Positions 23,129-31,428 of a stretch of DNA of 34,047 bases are shown in pieces; the stretch's first letter is position 1; each line of letters begins with the position of its first letter. The notes beneath the pieces were generated by a model that did no database searches, was not told the DNA's origin, and saw nothing but the letters and a program-made list of their open reading frames with translations. The translations under genes and the position numbers were made by a program. The DNA comes from Anaerolineales bacterium. GTDB taxonomy: Bacteria; Chloroflexota; Anaerolineae; Anaerolineales; UBA6663. Where the stretch lies: assembly GCA_016789245.1 (NCBI GenBank), contig JAEURM010000002.1, forward strand, positions 1 through 34,047, given 5' to 3'.

Positions 23129-24061
23129 ATGCAATCTGTTGCTAGTTTTAATGAACTCCAATTAAACCAACCCACCTGCGTGGCCATTGGCGCATTTGAT
23201 GGCGTGCACCGTGGCCACCAAGCCGTAATTGGCGAGATGGTGGCGCACGCACATGCTACTGGGCGGCTGGCTGTGGTGATTACGTTTGCGCCACATCCGG
23301 CGGTTTTTCTGCGTGGGCGGCGGCCATCGTTTTATCTCTCCACCCAGCCAGCCAAAGCCGCACACCTCGCCGCGTTAGGCGTGGATGTACTGATAACGCA
23401 CACGTTTGATGCCCACTTTGCCGCCATCACCGCCGCCGATTACGTGCAGGAGTTGGTGACAAAAGTGAAGCTGAGTGAAGTGTGGTGTGGCGCAGATTTT
23501 GCACTGGGCCACAACCGCGAAGGCACCGTAACGTACTTGCAAGCCGCTGGGGAAAAGCTGGGCTTTCAGGTGAAGGTGCAATCGCCCATTTTGCTGGATG
23601 GGGAAATTATCTCCAGCACCCGCATCCGCCAGTGCTTGCGCGATGGCGCGGTGGAACAAGCCGCGCGGCTGTTGGGCCGCCCCTTCCGCCTTACGGGCCA
23701 AGTGGTGCAGGGCGCGCAACGGGGGCGTACCATCGGCATCCCAACTGCTAACCTAACGCACTCAGATGAAGATGCAGTGCCAGCCGTTGGCGTGTATGCT
23801 TGTTGGGCGCACACCACTTACGGCGTACATCTGGCAGTGACAAATATCGGCTTTCGTCCCACATTCAATTCACCCACGCCGGTGCAAACGGTGGAAGCGC
23901 ACGTTTTAGATTTTTCGGCTGATTTGTACAACACGGAACTCTCTTTAGAATTTATCGCCCGCTTGCGGCCCGAGATGAAATTCTCCGGCATTGAAGCGCT
24001 CGTGGCGCAAATTCAGCGAGATATTTTGAGCGCGCGCGAGATATTGCAACGTGACGCGTGA
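23129..24061 (+). CDS. ribF: Bifunctional riboflavin kinase / FAD synthetase
   Basis: The 310-residue protein has the FAD synthetase domain first, with GAFDGVHRGHQAV and HPAVFL near the N-terminus and the late ISSTRIRQCL segment. A C-terminal riboflavin kinase domain follows, with GRTIGIPTANL and GVYACWA. It makes FMN and then FAD from riboflavin. It follows truB as in many bacteria, 66 bases downstream. The next gene, thyX, encodes a flavoenzyme, which makes a functional link plausible, although a repeat separates the two. Confidence 0.95.
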   Translation: MQSVASFNELQLNQPTCVAIGAFDGVHRGHQAVIGEMVAHAHATGRLAVVITFAPHPAVFLRGRRPSFYLSTQPAKAAHLAALGVDVLITHTFDAHFAAITAADYVQELVTKVKLSEVWCGADFALGHNREGTVTYLQAAGEKLGFQVKVQSPILLDGEIISSTRIRQCLRDGAVEQAARLLGRPFRLTGQVVQGAQRGRTIGIPTANLTHSDEDAVPAVGVYACWAHTTYGVHLAVTNIGFRPTFNSPTPVQTVEAHVLDFSADLYNTELSLEFIARLRPEMKFSGIEALVAQIQRDILSAREILQRDA

Positions 24062-24062
24062 A

Positions 24063-24135
24063 ACGTAGTGCGTATAACGCATTCAGTAATGCGCTTCCGC
24101 AATACGAAATACGCAACATGCAATCCGAACTACGT
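24063..24135. repeat. CGTATT/GCGTAGTG-word repeat between ribF and thyX
   Basis: ACGTAGT (24063-24069) pairs with ACTACGT (24129-24135), and GTGCGTAT near the left end has partners such as ATACGCA near the right. The words GCAATACG, AAATACGC and GCGTA relate it to the elements at 9838-9928 and 32527-32570. Confidence 0.6.
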
Positions 24136-24143
24136 AAAACAAT

Positions 24144-25565
24144 ATGCCTGACCGAGATATTTACCTCCTAAGCCCTAAACATCTTAGCCCGGAAGTAATT
24201 GCCGTTGCGTTTGCTAAAACGTCCCGAAGCCCCGAATCATTTCGGGAGATTGCGGCGGAATTGACGGATGAAGCCTCCGCGCAGTTTCATGAGAAGTGGG
24301 TGGTGGGCTACGGCCATGCCAGCGTAGCTGAGCACGCCGTTTTGCATATTGCGGTCGAAAACGTTTCGCGGCTGGCCATTGAATGTTTAGAATCGAATCG
24401 GCTGGCGTCTTACACTGAAAAATCTACGCGCTATCAAAAGTGGGAGCCGAATGATTTTTTTACGCCGCCCGCCATTGCCAACAGCGCCCACGCTGAGCTG
24501 TATCGCCGCACCTGCCGCATGTTGTTTGATGTGTATGCGCGTTCGCTGGGGCCGGTGCAAAAACTGATGCAGGCGCGCTTCCCGCGCAAAGACGGTGAGA
24601 GCGAAGCGCGGTGGGATGGCCGCATTCGGTCTAAGTATGTGGATAACTGCCGTTTTCTTTTGCCAGCCGCCGCGCTGGCTAACGTGGGCGTAACAGCCAA
24701 CGCCCGTGTGCTAGAGAGCGCCATCCGCAAAATGCTCTCACATCCTTTGGAAGAAGTACGTGAGATTGGTGAAGCGGTGAAGCGCGTGGCGCAGGGTGAA
24801 GTGCCCACGCTGGTGAAGTATGCCGATGCAGTGCCGTACCAAAGCGCCACGGCGGAGGCGCTCACCCACGCCGCGTACAGTGTAGCCAGTGTGCCCACTT
24901 CTGGCGCGCCAGTGACTTTATTGGATTACGAAGCGGACGCCGAAGATAAATTCCTAGCGGCGTGTTTGTACCGCTATGGCCAGAGTACGTTGGCTGAATG
25001 CCGCGCCGCTATAGCCGCCATGAGCGCGGAGCAAAAAACCGCACTCGCCCGCGGGGCATTAGGCGGCCTAGATAAGTATGATGTGCCGTTACGTGAGTTG
25101 GAGCACATCACCTACACGTTTGATTGTGTGATGGATCAGGGCGGATATTTTGAACTCAAGCGCCACCGCATGATGACGCAAAGCCCGCAGGCGCTAACGG
25201 CTAACTTGGGTTATGCCGTGCCGCAGGCTATTGCCGATGCCGGTTTTGAAGCGGAATACCGCACCGCGATGGACGCCGCGCGGGACGCATACGTGGCGCT
25301 GGCGGCCGATTTGCCGAACGAAGCCAGTTATCTGGTTCCCAACGGTTTTAACCGGCGCGTGCTGATGACGTTTAATTTGCGCGAAGCTTTCCATTTGTGT
25401 GAATTGCGCACCACGCCCACTGCGCACTTTTCGGTGCGCCGCACCTGCGGCCAAATTGTAGAAGCGCTTCAGCGCGTGCACCCCACGCTCACCAGTTTTA
25501 TGCGTTTGGCTGGGCGGCCCACGCGGGCGGAAGTGGAAAGAGAATTTTTTGCCGCCGTGAGTTGA
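24144..25565 (+). CDS. thyX: FAD-dependent thymidylate synthase, two-domain form
   Basis: At 473 residues this is twice the length of a classical ThyX. The first half has GYGHASVAEHAVLHIAVENVSRLA and SNRLASYTEKSTRYQ (85-99). These match the ThyX region around RHR-x-AS-x-NE-x-S-x-RY except that RHR is replaced by SNR. The second half has ELEHITYTFDCVMDQGGYFELKRHRMMTQ, with RHR at 340-342, then FNLREAFHLCELRTTPTAH. So the key motif is divided between the halves. ThyX methylates dUMP using methylenetetrahydrofolate and FADH2. Two-domain forms occur in some bacteria, but the loss of RHR in the first half is noteworthy. No thyA is present in the window. Confidence 0.9.
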   Translation: MPDRDIYLLSPKHLSPEVIAVAFAKTSRSPESFREIAAELTDEASAQFHEKWVVGYGHASVAEHAVLHIAVENVSRLAIECLESNRLASYTEKSTRYQKWEPNDFFTPPAIANSAHAELYRRTCRMLFDVYARSLGPVQKLMQARFPRKDGESEARWDGRIRSKYVDNCRFLLPAAALANVGVTANARVLESAIRKMLSHPLEEVREIGEAVKRVAQGEVPTLVKYADAVPYQSATAEALTHAAYSVASVPTSGAPVTLLDYEADAEDKFLAACLYRYGQSTLAECRAAIAAMSAEQKTALARGALGGLDKYDVPLRELEHITYTFDCVMDQGGYFELKRHRMMTQSPQALTANLGYAVPQAIADAGFEAEYRTAMDAARDAYVALAADLPNEASYLVPNGFNRRVLMTFNLREAFHLCELRTTPTAHFSVRRTCGQIVEALQRVHPTLTSFMRLAGRPTRAEVEREFFAAVS

Positions 25566-25627
25566 GCGATGGCGATATAAATAGCTTTGGAGGATGTTTT
25601 TTAAATAGGTTTTACTCTAAGTACAAG

Positions 25628-25696
25628 CACCCTGAGCTTGTCGAAGGGTGCGAATTGAGCTGAGAGCGGCGCGCTTCGGCAGGCTCAGCGTGCCTG
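25628..25696. repeat. CCCTGAGCTTGTCGAAGGG unit, copy 2, plus related hairpin
   Basis: Copy 2 of the 19-base unit lies at 25630-25648, flanked by CA and TG so that CACCCT pairs with AGGGTG. A related word, CTTCGGCAGGCTCAGCGTGCC, partly similar in the complementary orientation, begins at 25674. This sequence is very like the CCTTCGACAAGCTCAGG repeats seen widely in bacterial genomes. Confidence 0.7.
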
Positions 25697-25741
25697 TTCA
25701 TATGTTTTAGACCATTAAGAAATACTCTCGTAAACCTGAAT

Positions 25742-27529
25742 ATGCCCAAACCGTTACACATTTTATTTGTTGCTGAAGCTGATGCGCCCATCGTCCCAGA
25801 AATTGTGGATGAGTTACGACGCGCCGATTATGAAGTGGATGGTGGCCGCGTGGATTCACCTGCTGGCCTGCGCGCCGCACTGGAGCAACCGAGTTGGGAC
25901 GTAATTGTGTGTGACTACGAACTCAACGCCTTTAGTGCCGCCTCGGCTCTGGCGCTTCTGCGTGAGAGTGGCCACGATATTCCGTTCCTACTCATCTCCC
26001 AAGCTAACCAACCGCAGGAAATGCGCAACGCCCTCAGCTTGGGCGCGAATGATTTAATCCGCCGCCATTATTTGCCGCGCTTAGTGCCCGCCATTGAACG
26101 CGAGGTGAGCGCGGCCCGCGTGCGCGCCGCCCGCATCCTCACTGAGGCCGCCCTGCGGCAAGCCGAAGCCCGCTACCAACAATTGGTTGATCAAATTCCG
26201 GTGGGCGTGCATGTGATGGCGCTGGACGCTAACAGCAGTACGCTTTCCATCAGTCCGCAAATTGAACGGATGTTAGGCTTTTCCCAAGCCGAGTGGGTGG
26301 CTGATTCAGAATTGTGGCAACGCCAAATTCATCCGGAAGACCGTGAGCGGGTTGTGAATGATTTGAAGCATGTGTACACGCCCGGTGCTAAACCGTACAT
26401 CGGTGAATACCGGATGCAGACGCGTGACGGTCAAGAAGTGTGGATTCATGATGAAGCCCTGCTCATCCGAGACCAAGCCGGCCAGCCGGTGTACCTACAA
26501 AGCGTAAAGATGGATGTTTCGGGACGTAAGCGGGCCGAAGAAGAAGCACAGGCCATTGAACAACGGATGGCTGATTGGGTGAAGGGTTTAGAACAAAGTC
26601 ATCGAGAAGTTTCGCTGTTGGATGAGATGAGTACCCGCCTGCAAGCGTGCGTCTCTCTGGCGGAGATGTACCCAGTGTTAGGTGATTTTGTGCAGTTGCT
26701 TTTTCCACCGGAAGCTGGGGCTTTGTACTTGTTGAATGAAAACACTAGCCGGTTTGAACTGACGACGGCGTGGGGCCGCACGCCGCCCGGCGAGCCGGAG
26801 TTTGGCGTTGATGATTGCCAAGCCTTCCGGCGCGGCAAATTGTTCGCGGCCGATATTCCGCCGATGTGTCAACACGTTACCGACCCGATCAATCACCGCT
26901 CTCTGTGTGTGCCGTTGGTGGCGCAAGGTGAAACGTTGGGGATTTTGCACTTACGTTTGCGGCGCGGCACAGCTGTGTTCAATCAGCCGGAAAATCAACG
27001 CTCGATGTTATCTGAAGATAAGCAAAAGTTAGCCAATAGCGTGGCCGAGCGGCTGGCGTTGGCCTTGGGGAATTTACGGCGGCAAGCTATTTTGCGGGCC
27101 AAGGTGGAAGCTTTGCCAGAAACGGTGGCCAACGGCACCGCCGCCGCACGGGCAGAAATGCCCACCACCGAAACCTCCACCGTGGTGCCGCCCAAACGCA
27201 TCACCGTGGGCGCGCTCACGCTCAACGTAGAAACGTTTGAACTGGCGGTGGGCGATAAAGTGGTGAACCCCACGCCGGTGGAATTTGAACTTCTTCAATT
27301 CCTCATGCGCAACGCGGGCCGGGTATTTACGGCGGAACAATTGTTACAAGAAGTGTGGAAGTACCCGCCCGGCACCGGTAGCCAAGAAGTGGTGCGCGCC
27401 CACGTGCGGAACCTGCGCGCCAAAATGGAACCCAACCCGCGCCAGCCCATTTACTTGCGCACCAACGGCCGCTTTGGTTACACCATTGCGCTGGAAGAAG
27501 CGCCCGTTGAAAAAACAGCGGAAAACTAA
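25742..27529 (+). CDS. Receiver-PAS-GAF-winged-helix transcriptional regulator
   Basis: The 595-residue protein has a CheY-like receiver (residues about 5-122) and a PAS/PAC domain (about 140-265, YQQLVDQIPVGVHVM, WIHDEALLIRDQAGQPVYLQ). A helical linker and a GAF domain (about 290-445) follow. A C-terminal OmpR-type winged helix (about 485-585, TPVEFELLQFLMRNAGRVFTAEQLLQEVW) ends it. There is no histidine kinase domain. The receiver keeps Asp58 but has Arg107-Arg108 where the invariant Lys is expected, and only part of the acidic pair, so phosphorylation may be altered. Two sensory domains between a receiver and a DNA-binding domain is unusual. It stands alone, without a neighbouring kinase, between repeats. 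Confidence 0.9.
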   Translation: MPKPLHILFVAEADAPIVPEIVDELRRADYEVDGGRVDSPAGLRAALEQPSWDVIVCDYELNAFSAASALALLRESGHDIPFLLISQANQPQEMRNALSLGANDLIRRHYLPRLVPAIEREVSAARVRAARILTEAALRQAEARYQQLVDQIPVGVHVMALDANSSTLSISPQIERMLGFSQAEWVADSELWQRQIHPEDRERVVNDLKHVYTPGAKPYIGEYRMQTRDGQEVWIHDEALLIRDQAGQPVYLQSVKMDVSGRKRAEEEAQAIEQRMADWVKGLEQSHREVSLLDEMSTRLQACVSLAEMYPVLGDFVQLLFPPEAGALYLLNENTSRFELTTAWGRTPPGEPEFGVDDCQAFRRGKLFAADIPPMCQHVTDPINHRSLCVPLVAQGETLGILHLRLRRGTAVFNQPENQRSMLSEDKQKLANSVAERLALALGNLRRQAILRAKVEALPETVANGTAAARAEMPTTETSTVVPPKRITVGALTLNVETFELAVGDKVVNPTPVEFELLQFLMRNAGRVFTAEQLLQEVWKYPPGTGSQEVVRAHVRNLRAKMEPNPRQPIYLRTNGRFGYTIALEEAPVEKTAEN

Positions 27530-27547
27530 ATTCTAGAAGAGTTATAT

Positions 27548-27562
27548 AGGTGACTGTCACCT
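27548..27562. repeat. Palindrome AGGTGACTGTCACCT, copy 2
   Basis: A 7-1-7 perfect palindrome 19 bases after the regulator stop. It matches copy 1 at 16038-16052 except for the central base. Confidence 0.7.
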
Positions 27563-27654
27563 TAGTGTTCAATTCAGAGTAGTTAGCTCAAATTTATGGT
27601 GGGGAAAATGTTATCATGCTGGCCATCGTCTGAAAAATCTCACAATAAAACATC

Positions 27655-28605
27655 ATGCTCAATTCCAAAACCAACTTCACCCGTTACGCGTGGCTCGTGC
27701 TGGCTTTCAATGTGCTTGTGATTCTGTGGGGCGCGGTGGTCAGCTCCACTGGCTCCGGTGCCGGTTGTGGTGACCATTGGCCGCTGTGTGATGGCGAAGT
27801 GATTCCGCGTGACCCCAGCTTGGAACGCATGATTGAATTTTCGCACCGCGCCACCAGCGGCGTGGCTTTGCTCATGGTGTTTGGTTTGGCCGCGTGGGCG
27901 TTTCGGTTGTACACCGCTGGGCACCGCGTGCGCCGTGGGGCAGTGGCCTCCGTCATCGTCATCATCGTAGAATCTTTGTTGGGCGCGGGGTTAGTGCTTT
28001 TCCGCTGGACGGCTATGGATACCTCAGCCATGCGTGTGGTAATTCAACCTATTCACATGCTCAACACACTGATTTTGCTGGGCACCATTTTGCTCACAGC
28101 GTGGTGGGCCTCCGGTGGGCAACCCATTGCATGGCGGGCGGCTGGTGAGCGCTTACGTTGGTTTGTGTTGGGCGGCCTCAGCATTTGGCTCATGAGCGCC
28201 ACCGGCTCCATCATTTCGTTGGGTGATTTGCTGGCCATTCGTTTGGGCGAAAATTACAACGCGCTGGTTGAAGTGCTTGTGCGTTTGCGTTTAGGCCATC
28301 CGGCTATTTCTATTTTGGCGGGCTTATTTTTGTTGTGGTTGGTTTTCCTGCGTACTAACATGGCCCCCAACGCTTCCGCGCGGCGCTGGTCTTGGGCGGT
28401 GGCCGGGCTAGTAGCGGCCCAATGGAGCATGGGCTTACTCAATGTCCTGTTGCTCGTTCCGCTGTGGACGCAGTTAGCACACCTCCTGCTGGCCGATTTC
28501 ATGTGGATTGCCTTCTTGCTCTGGACGTTCAACGCGTTGGCCGAAGCATCAGTGGCACAAGCGATGCCCGCGTCTGCCGTACCCGGCGCGGCCAGTGCGG
28601 ACTAG
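27655..28605 (+). CDS. ctaA: CtaA/COX15-family heme A synthase
   Basis: The 316-residue protein has eight predicted transmembrane segments in two similar halves. The heme-ligand histidines expected for the family are visible: His64 (FSHRATSG), QPIHMLN, LRLGHPA and QLAHLLLAD. The first outer loop has GSGAGCGDHWPLCDG, with the Cys pair (Cys38 and Cys45) typical of type-B CtaA. The enzyme oxidises heme O to heme A for aa3-type terminal oxidases. No ctaB or cox genes lie within the window. A DUF1330 gene starts 20 bases after, on the same strand. Confidence 0.93.
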   Translation: MLNSKTNFTRYAWLVLAFNVLVILWGAVVSSTGSGAGCGDHWPLCDGEVIPRDPSLERMIEFSHRATSGVALLMVFGLAAWAFRLYTAGHRVRRGAVASVIVIIVESLLGAGLVLFRWTAMDTSAMRVVIQPIHMLNTLILLGTILLTAWWASGGQPIAWRAAGERLRWFVLGGLSIWLMSATGSIISLGDLLAIRLGENYNALVEVLVRLRLGHPAISILAGLFLLWLVFLRTNMAPNASARRWSWAVAGLVAAQWSMGLLNVLLLVPLWTQLAHLLLADFMWIAFLLWTFNALAEASVAQAMPASAVPGAASAD

Positions 28606-28625
28606 ATTATTAACGGAGTGATTCT

Positions 28626-28916
28626 ATGACCGCTTATGTGATTGTGGATGTGACTGTGCATGACGCCGTGAACTATGACGAATACAAGAAGCTAGCGCCT
28701 GCCACCATTGCGCAGTATGGCGGCCAATACATTGCGCGCGGAGGCCGCACTGAAGTGCTAGAGGGCGAATGGACGCCGGGCCGCTTGGTGATTTTGGAAT
28801 TTCTATCGCTTGAGCAAGCCAAAGCGTGGGTCAATTCTCCAGAGTACGCGCCCGCCCGCGCCATGCGCCACGCGTACGCCACCTCTAAGATGGTAGTGGT
28901 TGAAGGCTTGGCATGA
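28626..28916 (+). CDS. DUF1330 family protein
   Basis: The 96-residue protein is a small ferredoxin-like (dimeric alpha/beta barrel) fold. It begins MTAYVIVDVTVHDAVNYDEYKKLAPATIAQYGG-like and contains the hallmark GGRTEVLEGEWTPGRLVILEF and AKAWVNSPEYAPARAMRHA. DUF1330 proteins are of unknown function; some related barrels bind small molecules or heme. A GGAG motif precedes the ATG. The stop overlaps the start of the next gene as ATGA, so the pair is translationally coupled. Confidence 0.9.
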   Translation: MTAYVIVDVTVHDAVNYDEYKKLAPATIAQYGGQYIARGGRTEVLEGEWTPGRLVILEFLSLEQAKAWVNSPEYAPARAMRHAYATSKMVVVEGLA

Positions 28917-29680
28917 AAGTGACCGTTTGCGAACTGCGCACGGAACCCAGCGGCTTGGCTGAAGATTGGGCCGCATTGGTGGCGCACACTCAAGCTGAGG
29001 GCAGTGAAGGTGTGCTTTTGCCAGAGATGCCGTTTAGCCCGTGGTTTGCCCTCACGCGTGAGTTTTCTGCGGCAGTGTGGCAAGCCGCTGTGACAGAACA
29101 TGAGCGCTGGCTGGCCCGTTTGCCAGAATTAGGCGCGGCGGTGGTCATTGGTTCGCGCCCGGTGAACCGAGGCGGAGTACGTTTGAACGAAGGTTTTGTG
29201 TGGCAGGCCACGCATGGCTATAGCACAGCGCATGATAAATATTATTTGCCGGAAGATGAAGGCTTTTGGGAAGCGAGTTGGTATCAACGCGGGGCGGGGC
29301 GCTTTGATGTGGTAGAAGCCGATAGCCTAAAAATCGGCATGGTGATTTGCACCGAGCTTTGGTTTTTGCAACACGCTCGGGCTTATGGCTTGGCGGGTGC
29401 GCACATTATTGCCACGCCGCGCGCCACCGGCAAACCCACCGTAGATAAATGGCTGGCCGGTGGCCGCGTGCAAGCCGTGGTGAGCGGCGCGTATTCGCTT
29501 TCCTCCAATCATGTGAGTGATGATCTACACATGGATTTGGGCGGGCAGGGCTGGGTGATTGACCCGGATGGCCAAGTGTTGGCTGTTACTTCACGCCAGC
29601 AACCATTTGTAACGGTTGAAATTGATTTAGCCCGCTCTGAGGCCGCCAAACTTACTTACCCGCGCTACGTATTGGATTGA
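28913..29680 (+). CDS. Nitrilase-superfamily carbon-nitrogen hydrolase
   Basis: The 255-residue protein has the Glu-Lys-Cys triad of the family: Glu38 (LLPEMPF), Lys109 (HDKYYLPEDEGFWE) and Cys146 (VICTELWF). Such enzymes hydrolyse amides, such as those of short-chain amides or N-carbamoyl compounds, through a thioester intermediate. The sequence SDDLHMDLGGQGWVIDPDGQVLA and a full-length core suggest a typical single-domain amidase. Substrate cannot be deduced. It is coupled to the DUF1330 gene by a 4-base overlap and ends close to a strong bidirectional terminator. Confidence 0.9.
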   Translation: MKVTVCELRTEPSGLAEDWAALVAHTQAEGSEGVLLPEMPFSPWFALTREFSAAVWQAAVTEHERWLARLPELGAAVVIGSRPVNRGGVRLNEGFVWQATHGYSTAHDKYYLPEDEGFWEASWYQRGAGRFDVVEADSLKIGMVICTELWFLQHARAYGLAGAHIIATPRATGKPTVDKWLAGGRVQAVVSGAYSLSSNHVSDDLHMDLGGQGWVIDPDGQVLAVTSRQQPFVTVEIDLARSEAAKLTYPRYVLD

Positions 29681-29710
29681 GTCTTTGCAGTTCACACGTT
29701 CTTCCAAACA

Positions 29711-29742
29711 AAAAGGCCGAAGTGATTTCACTTCGGCCTTTT
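29711..29742. terminator. Bidirectional intrinsic terminator
   Basis: AAAAGGCCGAAGTGA (29711-29725) and TCACTTCGGCCTTTT (29728-29742) are perfect complements around two bases. With A runs before and T runs after, it can terminate the nitrilase transcript on the plus strand and the FTR1-heme oxygenase transcript on the minus strand, the two genes being convergent. Confidence 0.93.
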
Positions 29743-29765
29743 GCTTTTGATTTTTACTCTTACAA

Positions 29766-30605
29766 CTAGGCCCGCGTTACAGCCGTTTTGGCTGGGCCAG
29801 CCGCCAAGCGCGCCGTCCACCAGCGCACGGCCAAGAGCGTAATCAGCCAGTAGGCCACGTACGCCAGAATTTCTACCAGAGATGGCGTGGGCGTGTAACC
29901 TACCAACGTGCGGAGGAATTGGCCCAATAAGGATGATTCACTGGCGAAGGCGCTGGTATCCCACAAGGGCTTTATCACTTCCGGGAGCAGGCCGAGTTCT
30001 TGAAATTCATGGATGCCGTGCATGAACAGGCCAGCCGCAAAAACTAGCAAGAGCAAGCTGGTCACATCAAAAAATAAGCGCACATTCAGCCGGACGGCGG
30101 AAGCGTAAATCAAATTGCCAACCACCGCCGCCACGCTTAGCCCAATCAGCGCGCCCACCAAAGTTTCTAGGCCAGAAGTTTGAAAGGCGGCGGCCCCGAG
30201 GAACAGCGCCGTTTCAACGCCCTCACGGAACACAGCTAAAAATGTGGCGGCGGCCAAGCCCCAAGCCGTGCCGCCCAAAATGGCTTTTTGCACTTCACCC
30301 TCAATGGTGCTTTTCAGCGTCCGCGCTTGTGAGCGCATCCAAAAAATCATCCACGTCAGCACCGCCACCGCCAGCATCATCGTCACGCCTTCAAATAATT
30401 GCTCGGCGGGGCCTTCCAATTCTGCGCCAATGACTGTGATACCAAACGCCAATACCGCACTCAGCACAACCGCCGCAAGAACGCCATTGCCTGCCCAGCG
30501 GTAGTATTGTGTTTGGCCCAGCTTACGCAAATAACCAAAGATGATGCCCACAATTAAGGCGGCTTCTAGCCCTTCACGCAATGTAAGTAAAAATGAAACG
30601 AACAT
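29766..30605 (-). CDS. FTR1-family high-affinity iron permease
   Basis: The 279-residue protein has about seven transmembrane segments with the two iron-binding motifs REGLEAAL (residues 10-17) and REGVETALFLGA. These match Ftr1/EfeU permeases, which move Fe3+ across the membrane. There is no attached cupredoxin or imelysin domain and no efeO/efeB gene beside it. The ATG at 30603-30605 with AAAGGA upstream is chosen over an upstream in-frame start. It follows the heme oxygenase gene by 50 bases on the same strand, so the two probably form an operon recovering iron from heme and importing free iron. Confidence 0.9.
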   Translation of the reverse strand: MFVSFLLTLREGLEAALIVGIIFGYLRKLGQTQYYRWAGNGVLAAVVLSAVLAFGITVIGAELEGPAEQLFEGVTMMLAVAVLTWMIFWMRSQARTLKSTIEGEVQKAILGGTAWGLAAATFLAVFREGVETALFLGAAAFQTSGLETLVGALIGLSVAAVVGNLIYASAVRLNVRLFFDVTSLLLLVFAAGLFMHGIHEFQELGLLPEVIKPLWDTSAFASESSLLGQFLRTLVGYTPTPSLVEILAYVAYWLITLLAVRWWTARLAAGPAKTAVTRA

Positions 30606-30655
30606 TGAATCGTATCCTTTCCTGTGCGCCACCATTCGGCGCTTAGTTTAAGTAA

Positions 30656-31282
30656 TTAGTTGGCGCTTAATTCGGCAAACAGGTGCGTGTTCAACTCAAA
30701 CGCCCGATTGGCTTCTTGGGTGAGTTGCTCAATGGTGGCCGCATCAATTGCCAACTGGTCAAGTTGGTTGCGGTACTCAGCTTTGAACTGTTGTGGATCT
30801 GGGATTTGGGGAAATTCATAAAAGGCCACGCCTTGCCCATTTTGTAAATTAAACGCTTTGGTTGCCACTCGCTTCAAGGCTTGGCCGCCCGATAAATCAC
30901 CTAGATAACGTGTGTAATGGTGCGCAATTAAACCCAGCGGCCACTCTTGGGCCAGTTGCTGAATCCGAGCCGTATACGTTTGCGTGGCGGGAGTAGGGTG
31001 AATGCGGCTGGGCCAGTCCGCGCCCAAGAAATGCAACAAGTCACATTCTAAAGCCGCAATCCGCGAGAGAGCCTCACTGTGAATGGTGCTCACCAGTGGG
31101 TGTGCTCGGTGTTTTTCCAAACTCGCCTCAAGCACAGAATAAACTTGGTACAAGCGCGCCAGCAATTGGCCATAGGTTTCTGGGCTAACTTGGGCGGCGA
31201 GGAAAGCCCGAATAAACGGCGTGTTCTCAGCGGCACGGTGTGCGTGTTTTGTGCCTTCACGCAGTGCGGCAGAAAGTGACAT
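30656..31282 (-). CDS. Heme oxygenase (HO-1 type)
   Basis: The 208-residue protein is an HO-fold enzyme that cuts heme to biliverdin, CO and Fe2+. It has the N-terminal REGTKHAHRAAEN; alignment by eye with animal HO-1 places the proximal ligand at His15. The distal helix signature YLGDLSGGQALKR, with the catalytic Gly-Asp region, is intact. The ATG at 31280-31282 has GGAG upstream. Residues before it are not needed by the fold. It is probably co-transcribed with the FTR1 permease. Divergent DtxR- and Fur-family genes suggest iron control. The reductase partner is not in the window. Confidence 0.94.
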   Translation of the reverse strand: MSLSAALREGTKHAHRAAENTPFIRAFLAAQVSPETYGQLLARLYQVYSVLEASLEKHRAHPLVSTIHSEALSRIAALECDLLHFLGADWPSRIHPTPATQTYTARIQQLAQEWPLGLIAHHYTRYLGDLSGGQALKRVATKAFNLQNGQGVAFYEFPQIPDPQQFKAEYRNQLDQLAIDAATIEQLTQEANRAFELNTHLFAELSAN

Positions 31283-31340
31283 GATGGCTCCTAAATCAAA
31301 CTGGTGGTTTTTTATCGTCTTGCGAATAATTTGCAATTCC

Positions 31341-31369
31341 ATTATGATGCGGCTGTTAGTGCAAGTCAA
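31341..31369 (-). promoter_or_regulatory. Promoter of the heme oxygenase operon
   Basis: On the minus strand TTGACT (31364-31369) and CATAAT (31341-31346) are exactly 17 bases apart. It lies back to back with the plus-strand regulator promoter, with the two -35 boxes 15 bases apart. Confidence 0.7.
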
Positions 31370-31384
31370 TTGCAATAAGAAATT

Positions 31385-31413
31385 TTGAACTTTCCAATTT
31401 GGAAACTCATAAT
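31385..31413 (+). promoter_or_regulatory. Promoter of the dtxR-fur operon with palindrome in the spacer
   Basis: TTGAAC (31385-31390) and CATAAT (31408-31413) are exactly 17 bases apart. The spacer is almost filled by TTTCCAATTTGGAAA (31391-31405), a 7-1-7 palindrome. A protein bound there would block polymerase. The palindrome does not resemble a Fur box or the TTTAGG-CCTAAA operator of the other DtxR gene, so it may be the target of the protein encoded here. Confidence 0.7.
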
Positions 31414-31428
31414 TGACTGAGGTAAATT

